A stretch of 64,000 bases of DNA from Calendula officinalis (taxonomy: Eukaryota; Streptophyta; Magnoliopsida; Asterales; Asteraceae), in NCBI GenBank assembly GCA_963853835.1, contig OY970820.1, positions 26,167,873-26,231,872 of the forward strand, given 5' to 3'. Of this stretch, positions 45,387 through 58,174 are shown one piece after another (positions within the stretch are counted from its first letter, which is position 1; every line of letters starts with the position of its first letter). The notes under the pieces were generated by a model that was not told the origin of the DNA, did no database searches, and worked only from the letters and a program-made list of their open reading frames with translations. The position numbers and the translations under genes are program-made.

Positions 45387-48123
45387 TGTAACACCGCAAA
45401 ATTTAGAAAGCGTTTTTTATTTTAAAAGGTGTGCGGAAGCATAAAGATAATAAATAATTTAGGTTTAGGTTTACAAACCAAACGTCCCAAAATAAACTCC
45501 AAAACAATAATATTTAAACGGTGTCACTTAACGACATGGCTCATTTTACAAAACATATCCATTTGAGCTTGGTCACCCATTCCGTCCAAAGCACCGATCA
45601 ACCTGAAAAGAGTCAACGAATGAGGGATTAGCACAAAGCTAAGTGAATGAACATAATCTACAAATTATGAAAAGCACAACAAGCAAGCACCAACATCTCC
45701 ACGATTGTTACTCCTCGTAACCACTTGACCACTGTTCCTCTTAACCACTGTCCCACTGAACCACTAACCACTAACTGTCTAATCACTAAGCACGGAAGTA
45801 ATTTACATATCCGAATACTAAGCACGGAAGTAATTCTACATCTCCGATTTGGGTAACCACTATTTGAGAGGATCGGTGGCTTTGCAGGCCTTAAACCATG
45901 GTCGGCCAAAACCACAGTAACCGATAGCGTTGTATCCAACACCCCGGGTAAACCCCCTTAACCATGTAACGCATACAAGTAAGGCTCGAATACCCTGTTA
46001 GTCGATACACTATGTTCATTCGTTATCCATCCGACACTGACCTCGTCTCTATCCTCGATTGCCACTAATCTAGTTGTTGCTACCATTCAAGTAGAAACCC
46101 TTCATCTATGTGCACATATCCTATTCCACTTAACCCGATCAAACAGGTACCAAACAAGCAAACTGTCAAAGATTCTCCCCCGAAAATGACCCGAAAAACC
46201 TGCAAATTGAAGTTCACGATCCTGAACTATGGTTCACGACCTGAACTATAGTTCACGACGTGAACTATAGTTCACGACGTGAACTTGAGTTCACGATCGT
46301 GAACTCACGACATCAAACATTTCCTGCATTTTTCCTATATTTTCCTGCATCTTTCCTGCCAAACATGCAATACCGAACCGGTTGTAACCAAACACAAGTT
46401 GGAGGTTAAATCCACTCACCGTAACCTTCAATTTGCGTAACTCAGTGAGCTAATATCACTGAGTTTCCTCCTCGGATCCTGTACACCAAAGAACACCGAG
46501 TTAATAACCGGTACTTATCAATAATCACCAATATTAGCAATAATGAACACTAACTTTCCACCAAGTGTTATAAGTACTAATTGTAACACATAAGTATATT
46601 AAACCCACTTATACATACACAATTCAACAATTGGGTCGATCCACCATTAAATCACCCGAACGGGTCAAAACCGGATTATTAAACGATAATACCTTCTATA
46701 ACTACAATCATAACATCAACTTACAATTCACCAATTGTTATCAATAACATTTCAAACACTTAACCTAACAAAACACTTATACTTGCACAATCCAAGTTTC
46801 TTATGTCACTTTACTACCAATTGGCCCAAACGGGTCAAGACCCAACAATCAATATAACAAAAGCAATTTTACAACTAAGGTCTATGACTACTACATCTAG
46901 CAAGTCATAATCTTGTAACAGTTCATCAAGTTCATAACTACTAACAATCCATGTATATTACTTCCAAGTTACTAGTTCATCATTTTAACCAAAAACATCC
47001 AAGCACTAGTTAGTTTATTTCTCAATCCATCAATACTTGGTTTAATACAACTAACATATTTAACATGTCATGTTAACATATCTAGACTTAACATCCATAA
47101 AACGTATAAAAGACATTTTAGCCCAACTAGTCACACCAACACAATTACTAGTTCATATATCAACATAAACCACCCAAACATCATAAATCTAACACTTTCA
47201 CCAATACTTGACATAAATCATAACTCACATCTCTAAAATGTTCTTTTAACATTTCTAGCAACGAAACCCATAGAATTATAAATGACATATTTCCAACATA
47301 TCATTTCAACATATCCATGCCACAAAACCCATAAAACCTACTTTTTAACATAATCACACTAACTTGTACATTTTGCTAAAATGATTGTACCTTGTGCTAA
47401 ATTACTTGTGCTCATACAACAACACATGTCAAATCTTGCATAAACACTTAATATAACATTTAACACAATAAACACTAACAAAACTTCAAGAATCATAACC
47501 CTAGTTTCACATTTTGTCAAGAACTTCAAGAGATATAACAAGGAACAAGATCTTACCCAAAGCCACCACCAAAAACGTGATTCAAATGAGGAAAGAGGAA
47601 GAAACCTTCAAAGAACCTTAAGAACACCAAGAACACATCAAGAACACATACACTTAAGCTAGAGAGAGTTTAAAGTGAGATTTTAGAGAGAGGTTAGAGA
47701 GAGAGAGAGATGGAGAATGAGATGGAAGAAATGTGGATAAGGGTACACCCCTTATCCTACTAAACCGTCCAAAATGAGGGGGGGTGGGGCCCACCTTTGT
47801 TTTTTTCCCTTTTTTAAACAATACGATATAAAAAGTCCCTTTCGTAACTAATTTATTTAAAATAGCAAACGGACTCCAACTTTAAAAACGAAATCATTTC
47901 CGGAACGAAATCCGACAAGGAATCTAAAGATATAAAAATCACAAAATCATTTAAAAATTTCAGAAACCGGATATTTTAATCCCTTGATTAAAATATCACA
48001 AAAGGACAATAGGTCAAAAAATTCATTTAACATTTAACCAATTTATTCCACATAGGGTCAAATAGATATTTATCAAATATCAATATATACCTAAAACTAC
48101 TAGGCCGGTTTTAGGATGTTACA
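45387..48123 (-). repeat. LARD 5' LTR
   Basis: Same ends as 39638-42356, with scattered substitutions and short indels. The palindrome cluster at 46213-46305 differs in several half-sites (for example CGATCCTGAAC). Confidence 0.85.
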
Positions 48124-48636
48124 TGTGAGATATAGACACTTTGTGCATTGAATAAAGACGTAACCCGGGGTAGGAGGTTAATGATTTCAATATCAACATA
48201 CTCCGAATGAGTAGTCGATAGATTATGTGCTACGTCCCTTGATGAATTGAAACAAATTCCTATTGAGAGGAATCTGAGTGGTTGGTGGTGGAGTCTATAT
48301 GCTTGACTGGGCCAGTTAAGTCTGATGAAACTTTCAACACATGAATGATCACATATTAGTGAGGTTGCCCGGTTTATTGATGGATTGGATGCACTCAAAG
48401 GTGTGTTTTCTTGATATTGTCATGTTTTCACATCACCTTGCACTCACCTAAATCTATACCCTCGACTTATACCCTCACATTTACCAATCGGCTAAAAAAT
48501 ATTTCCCCTAGAAGGTAAAGCCGGTTCTGGCAAACCATGTAAATATATAGTCTTTTGAGGAAAAAAAATTTTATCGTTACAAAAAAAATTCAATCGGGTA
48601 TAAAAGTTTTGATATAAGAAAGTTTCTCCTCCTGGA
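48124..48636. other. Unrecognised sequence flanking LARD
   Basis: No gene recognised. It is the continuation of the DNA at 39479-39637 interrupted by the LARD. Confidence 0.35.
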
Positions 48637-48936
48637 AATACTAATTCTCCCCCTAGAATTAATATTTCTCCCCCTCGACAAAATAAAGGTAGTGAAAAAT
48701 TTACAGTTTTAGAGGGGTGGGAAAGAGTTTTTACATTTATGTGATTAACAGATTATTAGCGGGTTTCAAGCTGATGTACTTGAAAGCCATTAAACAGTTA
48801 GGAACGGGTTATACACTGATGTGTGCATAGCCATCTCACTGAAATGCGAGTTATACATTGAATTGTGCATAAGCCATCTCACTGAAATGCGAGTTATACA
48901 TTGAATTGTGCATAAGTCATTCTCATACAAAACAAA
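48637..48936 (-). repeat. Purine-rich tracts and 46-bp repeats at the 3' side of a Copia relic
   Basis: On minus, GAGGGGGAGAAATATT, TAGGGGGAGAATTAG and AGGAGGAGAA (48640-48690) are three successive polypurine tracts. 48830-48918 has two copies of a unit containing CATCTCACTGAAATGCGAG and ATTGAATTGTGCATAAG. Confidence 0.5.
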
Positions 48937-51900
48937 CTATACAACTTTTGGTACCCAATTTTGTTTGGGTCCGACAGTGTTAGTGTGGGAATTAAACCAT
49001 CGACAAATTGTATCAATTTGATTTAAAGATATAGAATTCCAAGAAAAACTGAAACTTGATGTTTCACTTTCAAATAATTTTCGGGGAATTATTTGAGATT
49101 TTGGAGTTTTGGGAACCCATTTTTCTTTGAAGATCGTTAATGTTTTAGGAGTTGTTTTTGGCACATAAGTAAAAGTTGTTATTGGTGCCAATGAAAGTAA
49201 ATATTTTCTCGAATATTTCAAAGATTTAGATTTGGAAAAGATTTTCTTTGAAGCAGTCGAATGTTTCAACACGGTGGATGGTTTAGATTTATCCATCTTA
49301 GAATGCTTAAGTCTAGAAAAGGAACCTAATTTATTTGGAGTTTTAAGTGCGGAATTTCCTCTAATAACTTGTTTGATAGCATTCAGTTTCGTATCAGAGT
49401 TTGGTTGAATTGTGGATCTCTTAGGCGTAGGTTTGGTAAAGGAACTTACTTGTGATTTCGGTTTAGGATTAGAATTTCCTCTATTAACCTCAGTTTTCTT
49501 GATTGTATATAAATCACGATATGCCATGACAGGAGAAAACATTCTAGAGTTATTACATTTTTTCTTTGCAGTTAAAGGAGAATCTAAGTTCATAGATGCA
49601 CTAGGCTTCTTAAACTTCTGAAGATGAGATAATTTAGATTCTAAACTTTTAATTTTTGTTTGCAACTTTAGTTTCTCTTCATCAAAAGATTTGTGTGTTT
49701 CACCAATTTTATTTTCTAATTCAGAAATTTTGGTTTGCAAAACAGATTTTTCTTTATCAAAAGCCCGATGTGTTTCATCTATTTCAGTTTCCAATTGACA
49801 AATTTTCTTTTCTAGCATTAGAGATGGAACATAAATCTTTGGTGTAACCTTTTGTTGAATAACAGCATTACCTTTAATTTCAAATTCTTTTGGTTTTATA
49901 ATAGGAAAATAATCATCATTTTCAAATTGAGCCTTTTTAGTTTCATATGTTTTATTTAATTCAGCATAGTTGAAACTAATTTGTGCATTCTCCTTCTTTG
50001 CTCTGTTGAATGTCTCAATCTCTTCTTACTCATCAGTCATACGAATGAAGCTCTGCCAGATATCTAAATGCATGTATATGTAATCATATATTGTTGGAAG
50101 TACATCACACGCCCTTTTAAGATATTCTGGATTATTAGCTCCTAGCCATTCTCTTGAATTGAAATATTTGAAGTCTTTAGGCTTGTTCAAATAAATAGTT
50201 TGATCAGTTTGTCTGTAACGCCTCAATTTTTCTTGTAATTGAATTAGTTACTTTTATTAAAATGAATTATGTGACATTATTTATTTGAGACCTTTTTGTG
50301 TTATGAGATTTATTATGTATTCAATTCGAGTAATTAAATACTTAGTGTTTTATTTAAATGACAAGAGTGTCATTCAATGTGCGATTAATTAATCATGGAG
50401 ATTAATTAATGATAATAACAAGGGTGTTATTAAATTGTGATATTCAAGTGCGAGATTAATTAGTCAGTTAGTTCGACAATTGCTAATTCTCGAGGCCGGC
50501 CGATAGGCCAAGGCCTTAATCCCGTTCTGGCATGATGTCATTTCCCTCTGTTCAAGTCGAGTGAGCTAACAATTTTTGGTTACCTCTATTGCATTTGAGT
50601 TAAACTGGCCTTATGGCCATGCGTAATGGTCAAAAGAATTAGAGGAGGTGAGCCTGTCTTGTTTAGCTATCAACCACCAAACAATTTAATCAAGCTGGCC
50701 CATTTGATCTTTTTGAGGCTGTGGCCTTGTCGGTTCCTTGAAGGTTATGCCTCTCTATTTTTAGTTAGCATCTTCTTTCTATATTGCATGATACCGAATT
50801 AATTCCCCCAACCCTACTTATAATTCGGCCCCTGCTTCTTGTGCATTCCCTCATAATTTCGCAAGCCCTCCAACCCAGTTTGTTCCAGCCACTGCTCCAT
50901 TTTTTGCTTCCAGTGATTGATCAAAGAAAGAACGGTGCTCGAGTTTGGTTGCTCACTGCTCGAGTTTGATAGTTCACTGCTCGGTAACACCATCTCTCCA
51001 TTATTGCATTTTCCTACTTATATCCTTCACTCGATTACTAACTGCATTATCCAATTGATTGTTCTAATATTCTCGTGTTCTTGCGTTGGGTGTACGTAAC
51101 GGAACAGGGAGATTTCCGTGACAAAGCCAAGAAAATCATAGTTCCAGTTTAACCTTTTTTTTTCCGATCCAAGAAGGTGCTGTTATGGTAAGAATTCTTT
51201 AATTCTTTATCCTCCATTTGTTTCTAGGTAGTAGGGTTTAACCTTGAGTTATTGTCCTAATCTTTGCATGTCCATGACGTGAGCAGAAAGCTGTGGGCCA
51301 TTCTCGAACCAAAGCAAAATTCCAAGTTCAATTCCTTCCTCAAGGTGGTCGTGAATACATTCTGATTCGGTAGATCGTTACCTGTTTTGCTTCCTTAATC
51401 GCCTTGTTTAGTGAATGGTGGTCTAACCGTCTTATGTAGAGCTGTGGTAAACCAGGAGGGTCCGGATTTGTATTCTTGGATTGTTGTACCGGTTTCATCT
51501 CGATGTTTTCGAAATCTTGAATCTTAGAACTTACCTTGTCAAGTAATTGCTGTCATTTAATTTTGCAGATTGTTCGTGAGAATTAAAGAGGAATTCGGGT
51601 TGGGTGTTGTCGGGTCCTGGTCTGGGTTATTATCGGGATCTGGGTTTGGTAAAACCTTGTAGGTTTAGCTAAACGTAATTATGTTCGGTTCCCTAAACCG
51701 AGATAGATTTCTAAATAAAAAAATACTAAAGAAATTGTAAACATAATTCTGAAGTTAACATAAGTTTCGGGACTGTCGGGTGTCTCGGAAATGAGCGGGT
51801 TGTTGTCGGGTTAAAAACGGGTTTTATTTAATAGGCTGAATTTTATCAGAATCTGTCATCCGACTTCCGGACTGTTTTTACCACACTTAAATACATTTTT

Positions 51901-54086
51901 AGTTTTTTGGCCAGCGTTGGTCTCTAGGTTTCTGAGTCCACTTTCCAACGACGTTGACGGCTCGTTAATCTGATTCACGGTTTAAAAGTTATTGCTATTT
52001 TAGTAAACCTTCGCTGGATAGTTTTCGGTTCAATTATTATGTCTTGTGAAGCTGTTTTGAGCCTTTTCTGTTTCGATCTAGCTTCCGAAGTCTTCTGTGA
52101 AATTGTAGTCCTCTGAGTCATTTAACTACTGTAAAAATTTGAATAATATCTAGTGAGTGGTTTGAGAGTTATATCCGTTCCGGAAAAAGTGCTGCGTGTT
52201 GTTTAGTTTCCGCTGAAACAACCTTTGAGTCTAATCCTAACCCGAGCTTCCTTGTACATTGTAGGACCTTCTAGGACCTGTTAGAGATGCTCTTCAGTAC
52301 CGAGGATATTTAGGAGCATACAGTTATTCGAGGTGGGTGATCTCACTATAAACTTGCATTTACATTCACTTCATGATTATGTGCTATATGTCATGAATTG
52401 CTATTACTCTGAGATGAACTTGTTATTTGTTGATGTGCTATGTGTTATCTATTTTACTCGTATTCTAAACTGAGATATGGATACTGTGTAACCGAGCTAC
52501 GTACCATATCATTATGTGAATGATCTGTGTACTTGAGTTTTGATTATGAGTTGTTATGAACTTGGGTTGTGCTATGTGGTTATAAATATCTATGAGATGA
52601 TATACTTGAGCTTGAGCTGTTAGTTTTATAAGAGTACATGTTGTAACGTGTCAACACGTTAATAAAACTAACTAACTATATTTGACATTTATGAGGTAGC
52701 CAACTCTTCCCGTGAGCCAAGTACAATTCACGACTGTCAGCGTGGTATTGCGGGACACCGGTGGGTGTTGGAAGGGGTGTTAGTGACGAGAGCGGGAGCA
52801 GGGGCACGCGTTACAGCACTGGCGAACCAATTGAAATTTAATAAAAGGCCTAATAAACGAGAATTGAGTAGAGTCTCTAGGGATCATTTATGTGGTGTGG
52901 ATTGTTTGTATGTGTACGTTTATTGTGTTGACTATTCACTCAGCGGTGGCTGACCCCAAACACTCCCCTCCATTTTACAGGTACTAGCAAGGGCAAAGAG
53001 AAGGTCAACGGTTGATGGGCTGCATCCTGATTTAATGTTTTGGATTTGGTTTCAAATACTTTTGAGTCAAACATATTTTTGAACACCTTTATTATTCCGC
53101 ATTTAAAGACCATGAGTCGGTTTATCATTATTTCAGGAGCTGGGACCGTTTTTGTTTACTTGTACTTGGGGAAATTGTTTTATTTCATTATTTAAAATTT
53201 TTTAAATTTCCCCTGATTTTTGGGTTGTTACATTGTCCTCGTTTGGCGATTATTTCTTCTAGGTGTTTGATGTGGGAAGAAAGTTGAATTTTATCATATT
53301 GAAGTTGATGTATGACATTCTGTTTGCTGTTTAATTCTCGTGATGTTTTGATGTCGGTTTCATGTAAGGTTTCAGATAGTTCTTTTATTTTATTGTTTAA
53401 AGATTTGAACTGTTTCTCATTATCATCGAATTCTTTTTGTTTGCGTTCCAACCAGTTTTAGTTATTTGATATTCATGCCATGTTTCAATGTACAATTTGT
53501 AATATTTATCATTTCGGTCATTTGATATTGAATTTTGGGTATTTTTAAGATTTGTTATTTCCATTTCTTTTTCAGAAATTGTATGAGGCAAATGCTTAAT
53601 ATCATTATCATATTTGACATTCAGTTCTGATACTTGATTTTGTAACTCTAGATTCTCAAGTTTGACATTTTTAATTTGTTTAATCTGTTGAACAAGTTGT
53701 TCATTTTCATTTTGCAAATCATTTAAACGTTCTTGAAATTGATTATTTAAATCTTTTTCATCTAAAACGTTTTGTTTTAAAATATCAATTTTAGATATCG
53801 GAGTTTTAGTAAAACAAGTATCAGGACCAATGAGATTATCAGAATTTGATAAGAGATAACTAATTACCTCAATTTCTTTGTTGGCTTCTTCATTGAAACG
53901 ATCAGAAACATCAGTATTCTCTCTTGTCATAAAGCACAAGTTTGCAACATGTTCTTCATCTTCAGCTAATAACACTTTTTCAGTCTCAACTTGTTTAGCC
54001 ATCGACATCTTACGTTTATAATACTCTGAATCACGAACGATTGATTTCTTTGTAGCATCCAAAGGTGTGACGGTTGGCTTTTCCAT
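48937..54086 (-). pseudogene. Copia gag relic (coiled-coil part), split by a solo LTR
   Basis: Three frames on minus belong to one Gag-like region. 54086-53238 is rich in heptad-type coiled coil (NQFQERLNDLQNENEQLVQQ). 50226-50026 has a FKYFNSREWLGANNPEYLK motif. 49818-48937 has another coiled coil, then a basic, Lys/Ser/Pro-rich tail ending with GPKQNWVPKVV, a signature found just before pol in many plant Copia elements. Stops and frame changes separate the parts (for example near 50025 and 53440). The Gag N-terminus and all of pol are missing. The insertion at 50214-53232 falls within this frame. Confidence 0.65.
50214..53232 (+). mobile_element. Solo LTR (Gypsy-type), 3.0 kb
   Basis: Ends TGTAACGCCTCAATTTTT and GGGTTGTTACA. 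Perfect 5-bp target duplication TTGTC at 50209-50213 and 53233-53237. No internal region or primer site is present. The short ORFs inside (50784, 50917, 52765) look non-genic. Confidence 0.85.
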
Positions 54087-54926
54087 ATTTGCGATTATTA
54101 GAGTTTTTTTTTTGGTAAAAGTTCTTGTGCTTAAAGTGTTTAAAAAGTCGAGAACTTAATCGGGGTTGGGGAAAAAAATTTAAACGTTGAGGATTTCAGG
54201 TTTTGATGTTTAATTTGATTTAATAGAATTTGGGCCAAAAATATAAAACGATTAAAGTTTGTTGATATTGGGTTACAAAAAATTTTTAAAAGTTTTGTGT
54301 TCGGGTTTTAAAAAAATTGTTTAATTGAAAAGGTTTAAAAAATGAATTGAGAAGAAGAAAGAAAAAAAAATATTGTTGGTTGAAAAAAAAAACGATTTGG
54401 GCGTAGATGGTTGAAAAACGATTTGGTCTTTGGTTTGGGCTTAAAACAGAATATTGGGCTTGATTAAAACAGAATATTGGGCTTAGAATTTGATTTGTGT
54501 AGGGCAACGAACTCTTGTATATTGGGCTTAGAATATTGAGATCGAACTCTTGTATAGGGCCGAACACTGTATAAGCAACGATCGAAAAATTGAGATAAGC
54601 AGATTAGTTGGAATCTGTGATTTACAATTGAATGAGAGATCGATTAGTCGGAATCTGTGATTAGTCGGAATCAACAATTGATTGTCGGAAGTCGAAAGTC
54701 TGTGATCGTCGGAGTCTGTGATTTACAGGATTGAATGTCGAAATCAATTAATTGATGATTTCAATTTGCGATGTACGGGATTGAATGTCGAAAGTTTTTG
54801 TTTTAGATTGATTGTGATTTACAGGATTGAGTCGGAATCTGTGTTAGGCCGAATACCTTGAAGGTCGAAGTCTTGATTTGAGGCCGAACAATGAACCGAG
54901 CTGTTGAGAGCAGAACACTGAGTTTG
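54087..54926. other. AT-rich stretch upstream of Copia LTR
   Basis: No gene recognised. 54600-54880 has loose repeats of GATTTACAGGATTGA and GTCGGAATCTGTGATT. May be leader sequence of the neighbouring minus-strand Copia relic. Confidence 0.35.
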
Positions 54927-55187
54927 TGTTGGGTCACATTCTAGAGTATTAAAATAGTCTAGGGGTGTAATGTGACAGTTTATTGTAATCAATAGTCTAG
55001 GGTTATTTTATGTACTTAGTCAATACTAGGCCTAGGTATAGATACCTAGTTGTAACCTAGTATTGTCAAGCTTGCCGACATTTGAATATATCGTACGTTA
55101 GTTTGCAAGGCTTCTCTCAATCTTGTTCTTCCAATTCATCATTTTTCTTGCTTAATTGTTTGATTAATCGATACATACGGATTCACA
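54927..55187 (+). repeat. Copia 5' LTR
   Basis: TGTTGGGTCACATTC ... GGATTCACA, followed two bases later by a tRNA-Met primer site. No polypurine tract upstream, so it is a 5' LTR. The rest of the element is cut off by the Gypsy insertion at 55752. Confidence 0.65.
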
Positions 55188-55189
55188 AT

Positions 55190-55201
55190 TGGTATCAGAG
55201 C
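55190..55201 (+). other. Copia primer-binding site
   Basis: TGGTATCAGAGC next to the LTR end at 55187. Confidence 0.8.
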
Positions 55202-55751
55202 ATAAATCTTCTTTGATTCGTTCCATTTCAGTGAAGATTAAACAAGTTTTTGAAGTTTTTGGTGAAGAACTCAAGAATCAAATTCGGAATTTGAGGTATT
55301 AAATCGTCTATATTCTTTGTTCATTACATTCATCTTGTAATTCTAAGCATTTTAGCATCAAGTTTCGATTAAATCCATCAAGAATAGATCCTAATTCGTT
55401 GATTTTAAAGAAAACCACTAAAACACATTTTTTCCTCTGTTAATCGAAATTACCATCTGATTTGTTGTGTTTTAATCGATTTTATTATACCATTACGTGC
55501 GAAATCAATTTTCGAGCATTTTGGGATTTGAATCACTCGATTTGGTTAGGTATTGAGCATTCTAGGATCGATTTAGTGAAAAATATAGATGTGTTCCTTC
55601 GTTACTGTCAAGAAAGTCTTCGGCCCGAGAACAGTAAATTGTTCGGCCCGAACTTCGACACGAACTTCGTTCAAACTTCGGCCCGAACTTCACAGCGAAC
55701 TTCGGCCCGAACTTCACAACGAACTTCGGCCCGAACTTCACAACGAACTTC
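55202..55751 (+). other. Truncated Copia leader with 24-bp repeats
   Basis: Leader sequence with a 103-residue reading (55462-55773) of no recognised family. 55670-55750 holds about 3.5 copies of a 24-bp unit (CTTCGGCCCGAACTTCACAA), which read as repeated RTSARTSQ residues. The Gypsy LTR starts directly after the last unit. Confidence 0.5.
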
Positions 55752-57466
55752 TGTAACGACCCGAAATTTGTAAATAAATAAATTGTACAAAAATATGTTA
55801 AATAAGGATAAATCGTTTAAAACACGTAGGAATTGGTTTCGTGTCGTTTGGAGTCCGTATGAGAAAGTTATGGACGAAACCGTGTTGAAACCTAGACCGA
55901 AAAGTGCAGCCCTGCTGCACAGGCAGGTTCGCGGCACGAGCCTGGCGCGAGCGAAACGCGAGGTTGAGCAGAGGGACCAGAGCTGGAACGCGAGCATCTC
56001 GCGTCGACTTCGCGTCGACTTCGCGGCGCGAGCCAGGCGCGAGCCTGGCGCGAAATCTGGTAAAAAGCGGCAACTAGCAGGCAGACCCGCGTCTTCTCGC
56101 GACGCGAGCTCGGCGCGAGCGGGGCGCGAGCTCTTCCGACCAGTGCATTAAATTGGGTTTTTGGCCATAAATGCATTTCCATCAAACCCTAGTTTTCTCT
56201 CCTCAAGTGTGTGAGCGTTTTTGAGTGTAAAGCATCGTTTGGAGCTCAATCTTCATCAAATCTTGGTGATTCTTGCTCCTAAGTTGAAGATCTAAGGTAA
56301 ATCTTCATTCCTCTTGAGTTTTTAGCCATAGATTCAAGTAGGGAAAGCTTAAATCTCAAACCCTAGTTATGGAATCGTTCATGAATGGTTAAAGGGAAGT
56401 AATATAACTTAGATCTATGGTATTTGGTCATGAAAAACGTGGTCATGCTATGAATACATGAAAATGTGGTGATTTATGATATTAGGGTTTGGTAATTTGG
56501 GGGAAAATGGTGCTAGTAGTTAACTAGCCATAGATTATGTAGTTAGTATAGATGTTTAATGCAAACCATTGTATTGGTTTTGTTATAGATTGTCAGTTGG
56601 AGGATTTGAGGCATTCAAATCTTGAGAAGTGATATTGGTGTTCAAGGAAACACAACATTGGATAGGCTTGGCAAAGGTGAGTACATGTGAACTTTCAAAC
56701 TGGGTACATAGCTAGTAAATGTTTTTATGATTAAATGATTTGTCGAGTCTTTAAGTAATGTAGTCATTTATGTGATTTATGATGAATTGCTTGTATGATG
56801 ATGAAATGATTGATTGATTGAGAAATGATGGAGCTATAAGCTCATAACGATAAAAGATAAGTAATGATGACGATGATGATGTCCCTAGGGCCGTAGTAGA
56901 TTGGAGGCATTCCGGTTATTACGGTACCTTAAGGTTAGTGGTAGATTGGAGGCATTCCGATTACCCAATACCTATGAGTCCCGGTAGATTGGAGGCATTC
57001 CGATTATCGTGGAAATGATGGTCTTGATAGATTGGAGGCATTCCGATTATCTTGACATTGGCCAATGATGAAAGTGATAAAGTGACCCAAAACAAACTTA
57101 GTAATATTATTTTAAGATTAAATGATATTATTTGACTATTTGTTTATCGGGTCTAAAACCCATGTATCTCACGAGGCAATTTTGTCTCACGTACTATGTT
57201 TGTGTTTTTGCTATGTACTCAGGTTCGGGATCGAAGATCTAGGAGGCCCGTTTAGAAGAGGCCTTGTTGAGATTAGCTCGGTGTTGATGATTAGAGTCCT
57301 TATCCTATGGTTAAGATATAATTTGTAACACCGTTTTTGTAAACTCTGATAATCTCGAACAAGAAACCTTTTCGTTTTTGTAAAACTGGCATTTGATGTT
57401 GATACAATATTATGTATTTTGAATTAAATGGTATTTAAATGTTGTTTTGAAAATTGAGGTGTTACA
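55752..57466 (+). repeat. Chromovirus 5' LTR
   Basis: TGTAACGACCCG ... GGTGTTACA. 55920-56140 is GC-rich with many GCGCGAG/CTCGCG words. 56890-57055 carries four copies of TAGATTGGAGGCATTCCGAT. The antisense and sense ORFs in the GC-rich part are by-products of composition. Confidence 0.95.
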
Positions 57467-57469
57467 ACT

Positions 57470-57481
57470 TGGTATCAGAGC
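57470..57481 (+). other. Chromovirus primer-binding site
   Basis: TGGTATCAGAGC, complementary to tRNA-iMet, three bases after the LTR. Confidence 0.85.
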
Positions 57482-57703
57482 TATAGTTTAAGTGAAGTAG
57501 GTTGAGTTGACCATCCTAGACTTAAACTGAGCTAGTAGGACCGTAGGTTCCATAGGATACATGTGAATGGCTATTGAGACCTTAAGTGTAGGTTCAATAG
57601 GGTTGACCTTGGAGGATTAGGTCATGTTTGGTTTTGGGACGGTCAATGTTACCGTTACTTTGATAAATTGACTTCTAAATGATTAATGTCTTATTATAGC
57701 AAA

Positions 57704-58123
57704 ATGGTGAGAACTAGAAGTACAAGAGGCCCACTTGATCAAGGGCAAGATTCGAACAACATTGTCGAACCGGTGTTTGGTCCTCCACCTCGGGAAGGGG
57801 AGGAAAATTCGGGTGTTGAAAGGAATACTCACACCCCGGTCACCGTAGAACACCTCCAAACTATGTTCAATCAAATGAGGGACATAGTGAATGAGGATGT
57901 GAACCGAATCCTCAACGAACATAAGGCACGTGAAAGGCGGGAGGAATCTCCACCCCGCACGAAGAGCAAGTCGAGTAGCGTTGCTCAAACTGAAAGGTCT
58001 TCAACTGAGGAAGAAAGTGACCCCGAGCCGAGGGAAAGAAAAGGTTGTACTTATAAGAGTTTTATGGCTTTCAAGCCCGATAACTACTATGGTAGCTCCG
58101 AACCGAAAGTCACAATCCGTTAG
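57704..58123 (+). CDS. Gypsy Gag N-terminal part, ending at in-frame TAG
   Basis: Best start is ATG 57704 (MVRTRSTRG), the usual Tekay-type Gag N-terminus; an earlier ATG exists at 57686. The segment is acidic and low-complexity (EERREESPP.., TEEESDPEPRERK) and leads into the FMAFKPDNYYG motif that opens the Gag core. TAG at 58121-58123 stops it. The downstream sequence continues in the same frame (IRETEQVLEA), and the family normally has Trp here (RWI..TE). The stop is therefore most simply a TGG to TAG nonsense change in an otherwise open gag-pol. Confidence 0.8.
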   Translation: MVRTRSTRGPLDQGQDSNNIVEPVFGPPPREGEENSGVERNTHTPVTVEHLQTMFNQMRDIVNEDVNRILNEHKARERREESPPRTKSKSSSVAQTERSSTEEESDPEPRERKGCTYKSFMAFKPDNYYGSSEPKVTIR

Positions 58124-58174
58124 ATCCGTGAAACCGAACAAGTCCTTGAAGCTAGTAAATGCAAGGAAGGTGAT

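Larger units (their letters stand above)
39638..48123 (-). mobile_element. LARD-like non-autonomous LTR retrotransposon (Gypsy-type ends)
   Basis: LTRs at 39638-42356 and 45387-48123 flank a 3.0-kb internal region without any gag-pol reading. Orientation is minus: the primer site (45372-45383, complement of TGGTATCAGAGC) is next to the right-hand LTR and the purine-rich tract next to the left-hand one. The internal sequence beside that tract, GGATTCCGAGGACGGAATCC on minus, resembles the pol 3' end of Tekay-type Gypsy elements (compare 62281-62300). Flanks GGTGA (39633-39637) and TGTGA (48124-48128) look like a target duplication with one change. The LTRs show many small differences, so it is clearly older than the element at 55752. 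Confidence 0.8.

Noticed and set aside
55671..56185. Arg/Ala-rich ORFs on both strands in the chromovirus LTR (also 62204-62740)
   Set aside because: Produced by GC-rich GCGCGAG repeats in the LTR; they recur in both LTRs and have no family match.
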